A stretch of 64,000 nt of DNA, from the NCBI RefSeq assembly GCF_021390495.1, contig NZ_JAJEJP010000001.1:3782001-3846000 (forward strand), written 5' to 3'. Position numbers and translations under genes: made by a program. Below the pieces are notes generated by a model. It had not been told where the DNA came from and did not search any database. It worked only from the letters and a program-made list of their open reading frames with translations. Below, piece by piece: positions 20,968 to 29,067 of the stretch. The DNA comes from Paraburkholderia sp. ZP32-5. Its GTDB lineage: Bacteria > Pseudomonadota > Gammaproteobacteria > Burkholderiales > Burkholderiaceae. Each line of letters opens with the position of its first letter. The first letter of the stretch is position 1.

Positions 20968-21034
20968 GTAAGCGTTAAACCCGCGCAGATACGCGTCGCG
21001 CGCAAGTCAGCCGGCGCGCCGTATCGTAAGCGTT
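20968..21034 (+). promoter_or_regulatory. Direct repeat GTAAGCGTT, possible response-regulator site
   Basis: GTAAGCGTT occurs at 20968-20976 and again at 21026-21034, 58 bp apart, in the 190-bp gap upstream of the second response regulator. The flanks (AAA..AAAC and TC..GGTAAGG) differ. Binding by either regulator is a guess. Confidence 0.3.
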
Positions 21035-21085
21035 GGTAAGGAACGCCCCGGTCGCGTGTCAAGTACGCCAGTCTAGAATTTCGCC

Positions 21086-21826
21086 ATGAATCCACAGGTC
21101 CTTATCGTCGACGACGATCCGGTCGTACGCGATCTGCTCTGCAAGTTTCTCCAGTCGAACGGCTTCGATGCGTCCGTGCTGCACGACGGCACTCACCTGC
21201 AGCGCCGTCTCGAACGCGAGCGACCGTCGGTCGTCGTGCTCGATATCATGATGCCGAACACCGACGGGCTGCGCGCGCTCACCGCATTGCGCGCCGCCGG
21301 CGACGACATTCCGGTGATTTTCGTGACCGCGCGCGGCACCGTGGCCGATCGCATCGTCGGCCTGTCGCTCGGCGCGGACGACTACCTGACCAAGCCGTTC
21401 GATCCGCGCGAACTGCTGGTGCGCATCCAGACCGTGCTGCGCCGGCGCGGGCCGTCCACCACCAGCGCGCCCGAGGCACGCAAGCGCTATCGCTTCGGCC
21501 CGTTCGAACTCGACTTCGCGACCCGCTCGCTGAGCCGCGACGACGTCAAGCTGCCATTGCGCGACAGCGAATTCGCGCTGCTGAAGATCTTCGTCAACAA
21601 CCCGTACAAGGTGCTGTCGCGCGTGCTGATTCACGATCTCGTGCATCGCGACAACCTCGCGTTCCGCGACCGCAGCCTCGACGTGCCGATCTGGCGTCTG
21701 CGCCGCGTGATCGAAGACGACCCGTCCAATCCCTGCTACGTGCAGACAGTGCGCGGCAAGGGCTACGTGTTCGTGCCGGATGCCAACGGCACGCCCTTCG
21801 AAGAAGAGGGCGCTCCGGCCGCATGA
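21086..21826 (+). CDS. OmpR/PhoB-family response regulator paired with a sensor kinase
   Basis: A 246-aa paralogue of the preceding regulator, with DDD at 9-11, Asp53 in VVLDIMMPNTDG, the FVTAR Thr and the TKPFDP Lys. The winged-helix half has LRDSEFALLKIFVNN and YVQTVRGKGYVFVPDAN. Its stop overlaps the sensor-kinase ATG by 4 bp, so it is the cognate regulator of that kinase. The start codon is preceded by TAGAAT six nt upstream and has no Shine-Dalgarno. Confidence 0.94.
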   Translation: MNPQVLIVDDDPVVRDLLCKFLQSNGFDASVLHDGTHLQRRLERERPSVVVLDIMMPNTDGLRALTALRAAGDDIPVIFVTARGTVADRIVGLSLGADDYLTKPFDPRELLVRIQTVLRRRGPSTTSAPEARKRYRFGPFELDFATRSLSRDDVKLPLRDSEFALLKIFVNNPYKVLSRVLIHDLVHRDNLAFRDRSLDVPIWRLRRVIEDDPSNPCYVQTVRGKGYVFVPDANGTPFEEEGAPAA

Positions 21827-23130
21827 AAAATCCGCTGAACACGCTGTTCGGCAGAATGGCGTTGCTGTCGGCGGCGGTGCTGTTCGCGATTCAGGCGAGC
21901 TGGTTCGTGCTGGTGACGATGCAGCCGCCGCGCCATGAAATCGACGGCTTCGCGCGCGGCATCATGCTCGTGCTGCAAGCGATCAACAGCGAGCCGATCA
22001 AGGGCGCCGCGCTCGCGCCGGCGATGCGCGTGCACCTAGTGCCCACCTGGAACATGCCCGCGACCGTGCATCTGCACGCGCCCACCGGGCGTCTGCTGGT
22101 CGAACTGGATCGGAATCTGCGCGAAAACCTGCCGGCCGGCTCGCAGATCGCGTTCGACGATTTGCGCCCGCCGCAACTGTGGGTGCTGTTCCCCGGCAAA
22201 TCCAACTGGGTGGTCGTGCCGGTCGACGTGCCGCCGCCGCCGCGCTTTCTCGTCGAAGCGGTATCGATGCTGCTCGCCGCGCTGATTCTGTCGCTGTTCG
22301 CCGTGTGGCAGATGCAGAAGCCGCTGTCGCGGGTCGCCGACGCGTCGCGGGCGTTCGGCTCGGGCGGACGGCCTGAACCGGTGCCGGTGCAAGGTCCGCG
22401 CGAGCTGCGCGATCTGATCGGCTCGTTCAACGACATGATGCGGCGCCTGAACGAGGCCGGCGACGATCAGGCAGTGATGCTCGCCGGTGTCGCGCACGAT
22501 CTGAAAGCGCCGCTCACGCGGCTGAAACTGCGTGCGAGCGTGCTGGTCGACGAAAGCGAACGTACCGGCCTGATCCGCGACGTCGATTCGTTGACCAACA
22601 TCGTCCAGCAGTTTCTCGAATTCGCGGGCCAATCCGCGGACGCCGGGCCGCCGGTCGAAGTCGACGATTTTCTGCGCGAGCAGTTTTCGTCGGGCGATCA
22701 GGGCGACGCGATGGAAATGGCCGAGTCCGGCGAGGCTGCCGAAGCGCCGCTATTCGCACTCGATCTGCGCGCTGGGCCGTCGTTCGCGCTGCCGCGCACG
22801 ATGCTCGACCGGCTCGTCACGAACCTCGTCGACAACGCGCTCGAACACGGGATGCCGCCAGTGGAAATCGCGACCGCGCGCGACGAGCGTCACTGGACGA
22901 TCAATGTGCGCGATCACGGTCCCGGCATTCCCGACGACCGCATCGCCGCCGCAATGAAACCGTTCGTGCGGCTCGATGCGGCGCGCGGCGGCGAAGGCCA
23001 TTGCGGGCTTGGCCTCGCGATCGTCGCGCGGCTCGCGCACGATCGCGGCGGACGCTGTCATGTGCGCAATCATGCGCAGGGCGGGCTCGAGGTGCGGATT
23101 GAATTGCCGGTGGGGGGCGCGGCGGCGTAA
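21823..23130 (+). CDS. EnvZ-like sensor histidine kinase
   Basis: A 435-aa inner-membrane kinase. There are two membrane segments (about 13-32 and 143-163) bounding a ~110-residue periplasmic domain, then a HAMP region (PLSRVADASRAFGSGG), the HisKA H-box GVAHDLKAPLTRL with His225, and an ATPase domain with N-box NLVDNALEHG, DHGPGIPDDR and the G-box GHCGLGLAIV. It is coupled to the response regulator upstream by a 4-bp overlap. The signal sensed is unknown. Confidence 0.94.
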   Translation: MKNPLNTLFGRMALLSAAVLFAIQASWFVLVTMQPPRHEIDGFARGIMLVLQAINSEPIKGAALAPAMRVHLVPTWNMPATVHLHAPTGRLLVELDRNLRENLPAGSQIAFDDLRPPQLWVLFPGKSNWVVVPVDVPPPPRFLVEAVSMLLAALILSLFAVWQMQKPLSRVADASRAFGSGGRPEPVPVQGPRELRDLIGSFNDMMRRLNEAGDDQAVMLAGVAHDLKAPLTRLKLRASVLVDESERTGLIRDVDSLTNIVQQFLEFAGQSADAGPPVEVDDFLREQFSSGDQGDAMEMAESGEAAEAPLFALDLRAGPSFALPRTMLDRLVTNLVDNALEHGMPPVEIATARDERHWTINVRDHGPGIPDDRIAAAMKPFVRLDAARGGEGHCGLGLAIVARLAHDRGGRCHVRNHAQGGLEVRIELPVGGAAA

Positions 23131-23321
23131 AGACGGAACTGAAGATGTAGATGAGGACGCGGATGAAGGTGAAGCGGCGGCAGAAGCAATACGCGCGCAA
23201 GTCGTGGCGCGCGAATCAGTCCCCACGCAGCACCCGCACTTACGCGCCCTTACCGTCACGACCGCTGTGCCGGCGACAGCCGTATAGTCGTCTCCGGCAA
23301 CCTCCAATGCCGCCCTTCTCC

Positions 23322-23353
23322 GTCCACCCGCCCCCTGAGGTGGACTTTTTTTT
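23322..23353 (+). terminator. Intrinsic terminator after the kinase gene
   Basis: GTCCACC at 23322-23328 pairs perfectly with GGTGGAC at 23339-23345 around a 10-nt loop and is followed by eight T. It closes the response-regulator/kinase unit about 190 bp after the kinase stop. Confidence 0.9.
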
Positions 23354-23385
23354 GCACCGCTACAGCTCCGTGCTATTTCTTCGCG

Positions 23386-24333
23386 TCAATGGACGAGTCG
23401 ATTGCGCAGCGTATCGACGGTCGCCTGCGACAGGCCCAGGCCCTGCGTCAGATAGCTCGCCATCGTGCCGTAGCTCGCCTGCACCTGGTCGAAGCCCGCC
23501 TGCAGATAATTTTCGTCGACGCTCAGCAGCGGCGCTTCGACAGTCGCAACGGCCGTACCGTCCTGAGCGCGCAGCGTGCTCGTCTGCGCGGCGATCGATC
23601 GCGCGAGGTAGGTGTTGCTGAGCAGATAGTCCTGCATGATCACGTCGAGCGGCACGTTGGCGATGCTCAGCAGCAGCGCCGCGACCCAGCCCGCGCGATC
23701 CTTCCCCGCGTTCGAATGGAACAGCTGCGCGCCCTCGCCGTTGGCAAGCGCGGCCAGCAACGCGCCGAACGCGGCCCGCTGCGCCGTGCCTGTCACGTAG
23801 GCGCGCGCCTGTGCCTCCATGAAGGCGACGGCGTCCGCGGCGGTGTCGAACGTCGGAGTCGTGAAATCGTCGGTTCCGAGCACATTGAGCGTGCGCGCCG
23901 ATGCGCCGGCGGGCAACACATCGGCGGTGCGCGCAATTTCGGCGGGCGTGCGCAGATCGAAGACTGCCGCGATGCCGAGCTTGTCGAGCGATGCCTGGTC
24001 GGCGCTGCTCAGCGTCAATGCGTTCGCGCGATAGAACGCGCCGCGGCGCATCTGCTTGCCGTCGACGCTCATATAGCCGGTGCCCGTGCCCGCGAGATCG
24101 CGGAAATTGCTGACCGATGCGAGGCGCGGCGTTTCCGCCTGATCGGCGCCGAGACTGCCGCCGCACGCGGACAGCAACGCGCTGCCGAAGCCCGCCGCCA
24201 GTACCGCACCCGCCGAACTTTTCAGGAAGCGCCGCCGCGACGGCGAAGTTTCGTCCGGCGCGCCGTGGCCTGCCTGCACTGTCGTGCTGGCAAGAAGACG
24301 GAAAGGCGAACGGGTTTTCGCGGTGACGGGCAT
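23386..24333 (-). CDS. Tyrosine-phosphatase-family lipoprotein with Ser in place of the catalytic Cys
   Basis: A 315-aa exported protein. It has a twin-arginine signal (SRRRFLKSS at about 32-40) followed by a lipobox-like LLSAC (Cys57), so it is probably a Tat-exported lipoprotein. The body resembles the bacterial Tyr/Ser phosphatase family (Y_phosphatase3): SNFRDLAGTGTGYM, RRGAFYRANAL and VFDLRTPAEI are its usual N-terminal motifs. The P-loop, normally HC-x5-R, reads HSNAGKDRAG at 206-215, with Ser207 (TCG codon) at the nucleophile position. The Arg and general fold residues remain. It may be a pseudophosphatase or phosphate-binding protein. Encoded opposite to its neighbours. Confidence 0.85.
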   Translation of the reverse strand: MPVTAKTRSPFRLLASTTVQAGHGAPDETSPSRRRFLKSSAGAVLAAGFGSALLSACGGSLGADQAETPRLASVSNFRDLAGTGTGYMSVDGKQMRRGAFYRANALTLSSADQASLDKLGIAAVFDLRTPAEIARTADVLPAGASARTLNVLGTDDFTTPTFDTAADAVAFMEAQARAYVTGTAQRAAFGALLAALANGEGAQLFHSNAGKDRAGWVAALLLSIANVPLDVIMQDYLLSNTYLARSIAAQTSTLRAQDGTAVATVEAPLLSVDENYLQAGFDQVQASYGTMASYLTQGLGLSQATVDTLRNRLVH

Positions 24334-24741
24334 CAGGGATGTTGGTACGACGGATATTGGGGAACAATTCGTGGCAGCCAGGCTGCAGACGCAGTTTAAC
24401 GGTTCGCTGATAACTTTTGCGTTACAGCGTAGTAGTTAGTAAGAGGAAAGAGGGTCGGGTCGTCGGCACACGAGTCGAGATAAACGCCGTTGCAAGTACG
24501 CGTCGGGATACCGCAAGGCGCGTGCGGCGGCGGCTCCGAGCTTGGCGATCCGGGTGGCGCCCTACCGGATATTGCGCGACTGATTTCCGCCCGGCTGCGT
24601 GTGCTGGCGGTTATTACCGCGTCGTTGCCGTTCGTCGTCCTTCGCCGCCCAATCGACCGTGCATTGCCGCCTCCCCGTAGAATACAAAAACCCTACCATC
24701 AGCCCCCACAGGCGAAAAAGACCTGGAGACCACAACAAAAC

Positions 24742-26001
24742 ATGGCTTCTCTCCAATGGTTCACCGAACTCACCCAGCGCGAGCGCCGCACGCTTTACGC
24801 CGGCTTCGGCGGTTACGCGATCGACGCGTTCGACTTCATGATCTATTCATTCCTCATTCCGACGCTGATCGCGACGTGGGGGATGAGCAAAAGCGAAGCG
24901 GGCATGATCGCGACCAGCTCGCTGATTTCTTCGGCGCTGGGCGGCTGGCTCGCCGGCATCCTCGCCGATCGCCACGGCCGCATCCGCGTGCTGCAATGGA
25001 CGATCGCCACCTTCGCGATCTTTACCTTTCTATCGGGTTTCACGCAGTCGTTCTGGCAACTGCTCGCGACGCGCACGCTGCAAGGGATCGGCTTCGGCGG
25101 TGAGTGGTCGGTCGTGACGATCATGATGGCCGAGACGATCCGCTCGCCGCAGCATCGCGCGAAAGCGGTCGGCACGGTGCAAAGCAGTTGGTCGTTCGGC
25201 TGGGCGGCCGCGGCGATCGTCTACTGGGCCGCGTTCGCGCTGCTGCCGGAGCAATATGCATGGCGCGCGTGCTTCTGGGTCGGCCTGCTGCCAGCCGCGT
25301 GGATCATCTATATCCGCCGCAACGTCAGCGATCCGGAGATCTTCCTTGCGACGCGACGCGCGCGCGAAAGCGGCTTCAACACGTCGCACTTCATGCAGAT
25401 TTTTTCGGCCGCGCATCTGAAGACCACGCTGCTCGGCAGCATCCTGTGCAGCGGTATGCTCGGCGGCTATTACGCGATCACGACATGGCTGCCCACCTAT
25501 CTGAAAACCGTGCGGCATCTGTCGGTGTTCAACACGAGCGGCTATCTGATCGTGCTGATCGTCGGCTCGTTCACCGGCTACATCGTCGGCGCGATCCTGT
25601 GCGACCGGATCGGCCGGCGCGCGTCGTTCGTGCTGTTCGCGATCGGCTCGTTCGTGCTCGGCATGGTCTACACGATGCTGCCGATCACCGACACGATGAT
25701 GCTCGCGCTAGGCTTTCCGCTCGGCATCGTCGTGCAGGGCATTTTCGCGGGGGTCGGCGCGTATCTGTCGGAGCTGTATCCGAACGAGATCCGCGGCTCG
25801 GGGCAAGGTTTCTGCTACAACCTCGGACGCGGCATCGGCTCGTTCTTTCCGATTCTGGTCGGCACGTTCGCGCAGACGATGACGCTCGTGAAGGCGATGG
25901 GGATCGTCGCGGGCTCCGGTTATCTGCTCGTGATCGTCGCCGCGCTGTGCCTGCCGGAGACGAAAGGCAAGGTGCTCGGCGCGACCAGTCCCGCCGCATG
26001 A
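24742..26001 (+). CDS. MFS transporter (sialate/metabolite:H+ symporter-like)
   Basis: A 419-aa 12-TM major facilitator protein. The MFS signature LADRHGRIRVL follows the second membrane segment, and GGEWSVVTIMMAE, CDRIGRRASF and YPNEIRGSGQGFCYNLGR are typical of the sialate/lactate-type MFS subfamily. I start at the ATG at 24742 (MASLQWFTELTQRERRTL). The longer frame back to 24490 has no family similarity. A D-amino-acid dehydrogenase follows 37 bp downstream, so the pair may import and oxidise an amino acid, but that is inference. The ~400 bp upstream (24334-24741) hold no gene that I can support. Confidence 0.88.
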   Translation: MASLQWFTELTQRERRTLYAGFGGYAIDAFDFMIYSFLIPTLIATWGMSKSEAGMIATSSLISSALGGWLAGILADRHGRIRVLQWTIATFAIFTFLSGFTQSFWQLLATRTLQGIGFGGEWSVVTIMMAETIRSPQHRAKAVGTVQSSWSFGWAAAAIVYWAAFALLPEQYAWRACFWVGLLPAAWIIYIRRNVSDPEIFLATRRARESGFNTSHFMQIFSAAHLKTTLLGSILCSGMLGGYYAITTWLPTYLKTVRHLSVFNTSGYLIVLIVGSFTGYIVGAILCDRIGRRASFVLFAIGSFVLGMVYTMLPITDTMMLALGFPLGIVVQGIFAGVGAYLSELYPNEIRGSGQGFCYNLGRGIGSFFPILVGTFAQTMTLVKAMGIVAGSGYLLVIVAALCLPETKGKVLGATSPAA

Positions 26002-26038
26002 CATCGCTCGATATCGCCTGAAACCGCAGCACATACCC

Positions 26039-27304
26039 ATGAAAACGATCGTTCTCGGCGGCGGCGTGATCGGCGTCGCCACTGCTTTTTATCTGTGTCA
26101 GCAAGGCTGTGAAGTCACGGTGATCGAGCGCGAACCGGACGTCGCGCTATCGACGAGTTTCGGCAATGCCGGCGTGATCGCGCCCGGTTACGTGACGCCG
26201 TGGGCCGCGCCGGGCATGCCGGCGAAAATCCTCAAATATCTGTTCAAGCCGGCCTCGCCGCTGATTTTCCGGCCCACGCTCGACCCGGCCCAATGGCGCT
26301 GGATCGCGCGCTGGCTGCGCGAATGCGAGCTCGGGCGCTTCCGCGTCAACAAGCAGCGGATGCAGCGCATCGCGTATTACAGCCGCGCGTGCCTGCACGA
26401 ATTTCGCAGCCGTCATCCGTTCGATTACGGGCGCAGCCAGGGCTATCTGCAACTGTTTCGCAGCGAGTACGACGTCGAGTTCGCGCAGCCGGCGCTCGCG
26501 GTGCTGCGCGATGCGGGCATCGAGCATCGGGAAGTCAGCGCGACGCAATGCGCGGAGATCGAGCCGGGTCTGCGCTGGGCGCGCCAGGCGCCGTTCTCCG
26601 GTCTCTATCTGCCCGACGACGAAGCCGGCGATTGCGCGCGCTTTACCCGCGAATTGCGGGCGATCTGCGAGCGCAACGGAGTGCGGTTTCGCTTCGACAC
26701 GCAGGTCACGTCGCTCGACGTCGAGGGCGCGACGGTGCGCGGCGTGCGTATTCAAAACGATCGCGGCACAGAGACATTGGCCGCCGATGCGGTGGTGGTC
26801 GCGCTCGGCGTCGATAGCGCGGCGTTGCTCGCGTCGCTTGGCGTCAAGGTGCCGCTTTATCCGGTGAAGGGCTATTCGGCAACCTTGCCCGTGATCGACG
26901 AGGAAAAGGCGCCGCGCGCGGCACTGATGGACGAATCGCTGAAGACAGCCATCACGCGCTTCGGCAACAACCTGCGTATCGCGGGCACCGCCGAACTGGG
27001 CAATCGGCAAAGCACACTACGCGAGCAGGCGTTGCAGACCTTGCTCACCGTACTGCGCGACTGGTTTCCGCACGCGGCTAATGCGACCTCCGCACATTTC
27101 TGGGTCGGCCGCCGGCCGATGACACCCGACGGCGCGCCGCTGCTCGGGCCATGCAACATCGACAATCTGTGGCTGAACCTCGGGCACGGCTCGACCGGCT
27201 GGGCGATGTCGATGGGTTCCGGCCGCGTGGTCGCGGACCTGATCACACAGCGCACGCCGGAGATCGATCTCGATGGATTGACGCTCGCGCGGTACGGGAA
27301 ATAG
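26039..27304 (+). CDS. dadA: D-amino-acid dehydrogenase (DadA-like FAD oxidoreductase)
   Basis: A 421-aa DAO-family flavoprotein. It opens with the FAD-binding motif TIVLGGGVIGVATAFYL and carries STSFGNAGVIAPGY, YPVKGYSATLPV, and the C-terminal WVGRRPMTPDGAPLLG and LNLGHGSTGWAMSMGSGR, all characteristic of DadA small subunits. It deaminates D-amino acids oxidatively at the inner membrane and passes electrons to the quinone pool. Several DadA paralogues exist in this group of bacteria, so the symbol is approximate. Likely co-transcribed with the MFS gene. Confidence 0.88.
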   Translation: MKTIVLGGGVIGVATAFYLCQQGCEVTVIEREPDVALSTSFGNAGVIAPGYVTPWAAPGMPAKILKYLFKPASPLIFRPTLDPAQWRWIARWLRECELGRFRVNKQRMQRIAYYSRACLHEFRSRHPFDYGRSQGYLQLFRSEYDVEFAQPALAVLRDAGIEHREVSATQCAEIEPGLRWARQAPFSGLYLPDDEAGDCARFTRELRAICERNGVRFRFDTQVTSLDVEGATVRGVRIQNDRGTETLAADAVVVALGVDSAALLASLGVKVPLYPVKGYSATLPVIDEEKAPRAALMDESLKTAITRFGNNLRIAGTAELGNRQSTLREQALQTLLTVLRDWFPHAANATSAHFWVGRRPMTPDGAPLLGPCNIDNLWLNLGHGSTGWAMSMGSGRVVADLITQRTPEIDLDGLTLARYGK

Positions 27305-27336
27305 CGGCCACGCTTCACGAACGCGCATAAAAAAAA

Positions 27337-27372
27337 ACCGGGCTCCCCTTTTTCAGGCGAGCCCGGTTTTCT
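27337..27372. terminator. Bidirectional intrinsic terminator between dadA and gltD
   Basis: AACCGGGCTC pairs with GAGCCCGGTT around a 13-nt loop. On the plus strand it is followed by TTCTTTTC, and on the minus strand by nine T, so it can end both the dadA and the gltBD transcripts. Confidence 0.9.
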
Positions 27373-27398
27373 TTTCACAGCTTCGCTTTATCGCTACG

Positions 27399-27488
27399 GG
27401 TGCCTACATCGGGCACCTTGTCGTCTCCACGTCCTCCTGCAAACCGTGTGGCCGGCGCACACGGCGCCGGCCGCAGACCGCTGGAGAC
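27399..27488 (-). other. Structured 3' untranslated region of gltD
   Basis: Directly after the gltD stop, on the minus strand, GTCTCCA/TGGAGAC arms (27423-27429 and 27482-27488) enclose a perfect 9-bp GGCCGGCGC/GCGCCGGCC hairpin (27450-27472). A second GGTGCC/GGCACC hairpin (27399-27417) follows, and then the terminator at 27337-27372. This is more structure than a plain 3' end needs. Confidence 0.45.
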
Positions 27489-27490
27489 AC

Positions 27491-28960
27491 TTAGCGCGGC
27501 AGTTCCGAATGCCCCATCAGGAACGCATCGACCGAACGCGCGCACTGACGGCCTTCGCGGATCGCCCACACGACCAGCGACTGGCCGCGGCGCATATCGC
27601 CCGCGGTGAAGACCTTGTCCACCGACGTGTAATAGGCCTTGTCGCCCTCGGTCGACGCACGCACGTTGCCGCGCGCATCCTTGTCGACGCCGAACGCTTC
27701 GAGCACCGGCGAGACCGGCTGCGTGAAGCCCATCGCGAGCAGCACGAGGTCGGCCTTCATTTCGAATTCGGAGTTCGGCACTTCGACCATCTTGCCGTCC
27801 TTCCATTCGACGCGCGCGGCGATCAGCTTCTCGACCTTGCCGTTCTTGCCTTCGAGGCGCTTGGTCGCGACCGCCCAATCGCGCTCGCAGCCTTCCTCAT
27901 GCGACGACGACGTGCGCAGCTTGATCGGCCAGTACGGCCACACGAGCGGCTTGTTCTCTTCTTCCGGCGGCTGCGGCAGCAGTTCGAACTGCGTGACGCT
28001 CTTCGCGCCATGACGGTTCGACGTACCGACGCAGTCCGAGCCCGTATCGCCGCCGCCGATCACGACGACGTGCTTGCCCTTCGCGAGCAGCTGGTTCGGC
28101 ACCTTGTCGCCGGCATTGACCTTGTTCTGCTGCGGCAGGAATTCCATCGCGTAGTGGATGCCTTCGAGCTCGCGGCCCGGCACCGGCAGATCGCGCGGCG
28201 TTTCCGAACCGCCGGCGATCACGACCGCGTCGAACTGTTCCTTCAGTTCGGCCGGCGTGATGGTTTCCTTCGCGGTGTTGCCGATGTAGGCCGGCAGCGA
28301 ATCCTCGCGGCCGATGAACACGTTGGTGCGAAACGCCACGCCTTCAGCTTCCATCTGGCGCATACGGCGGTCGATCAGCCACTTCTCGAGCTTGAAGTCG
28401 GGGATGCCGTAGCGCAGCAGGCCGCCGATGCGGTCGTTCTTCTCGAACACCGTCACGTCATGGCCGGCGCGCGCGAGCTGCTGCGCGGCGGCGAGACCCG
28501 CGGGGCCCGAACCAACCACGGCAACCTTCTTGCCGGTCTTGTGCTTCGGCGTTTGCGGCGCGACCCAGCCTTCGGCCCAAGCCTTGTCGATGATCGCGTG
28601 TTCGATCGACTTGATGCCGACCGGGTCGTTGTTGATGCCGAGCGTGCACGCCGCTTCGCACGGAGCCGGGCAGATGCGGCCCGTGAACTCGGGGAAGTTG
28701 TTGGTCGAATGCAGCACTTCGATCGCGTTCTTCCAGTCCTGATGAAACACCAGGTCGTTGAAGTCCGGGATGATGTTGTTGACCGGGCAGCCGTTGTTGC
28801 AGAACGGGATGCCGCAGTCCATGCAACGTGCGCCTTGAATCTTCGCTTCGTCGTCGCTCAGCGCGGCGACGAATTCCTTGTAGTGCTTCACACGCGTGAG
28901 CGGAGCTTCATACGCCTCGTGGCGGCGCTCGAACTCGAGAAAACCGGTTGCCTTGCCCAT
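27491..28960 (-). CDS. gltD: GltD, glutamate synthase (NADPH) small subunit
   Basis: A 489-aa flavoprotein that takes electrons from NADPH and passes them through Fe-S clusters to GltB. The N-terminal cluster cysteines are in [17 protein letters not shown] and [18 protein letters not shown] is bound by [17 protein letters not shown] and NADPH by [14 protein letters not shown]. The C-terminal [17 protein letters not shown] is the second FAD motif. It lies 107 bp downstream of gltB with no terminator between, so gltBD is one unit. Confidence 0.97.
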   Translation of the reverse strand: MGKATGFLEFERRHEAYEAPLTRVKHYKEFVAALSDDEAKIQGARCMDCGIPFCNNGCPVNNIIPDFNDLVFHQDWKNAIEVLHSTNNFPEFTGRICPAPCEAACTLGINNDPVGIKSIEHAIIDKAWAEGWVAPQTPKHKTGKKVAVVGSGPAGLAAAQQLARAGHDVTVFEKNDRIGGLLRYGIPDFKLEKWLIDRRMRQMEAEGVAFRTNVFIGREDSLPAYIGNTAKETITPAELKEQFDAVVIAGGSETPRDLPVPGRELEGIHYAMEFLPQQNKVNAGDKVPNQLLAKGKHVVVIGGGDTGSDCVGTSNRHGAKSVTQFELLPQPPEEENKPLVWPYWPIKLRTSSSHEEGCERDWAVATKRLEGKNGKVEKLIAARVEWKDGKMVEVPNSEFEMKADLVLLAMGFTQPVSPVLEAFGVDKDARGNVRASTEGDKAYYTSVDKVFTAGDMRRGQSLVVWAIREGRQCARSVDAFLMGHSELPR

Positions 28961-29067
28961 ATGGTTCTCTTCTCTATCTGTATCTAGGGGTAATCTGGAC
29001 CCGCCGCCGGCCGGACTTCAATAGTCGGGCGGCAGCGGGTGCGGCTAAATATGACTCTGGCGATCGG

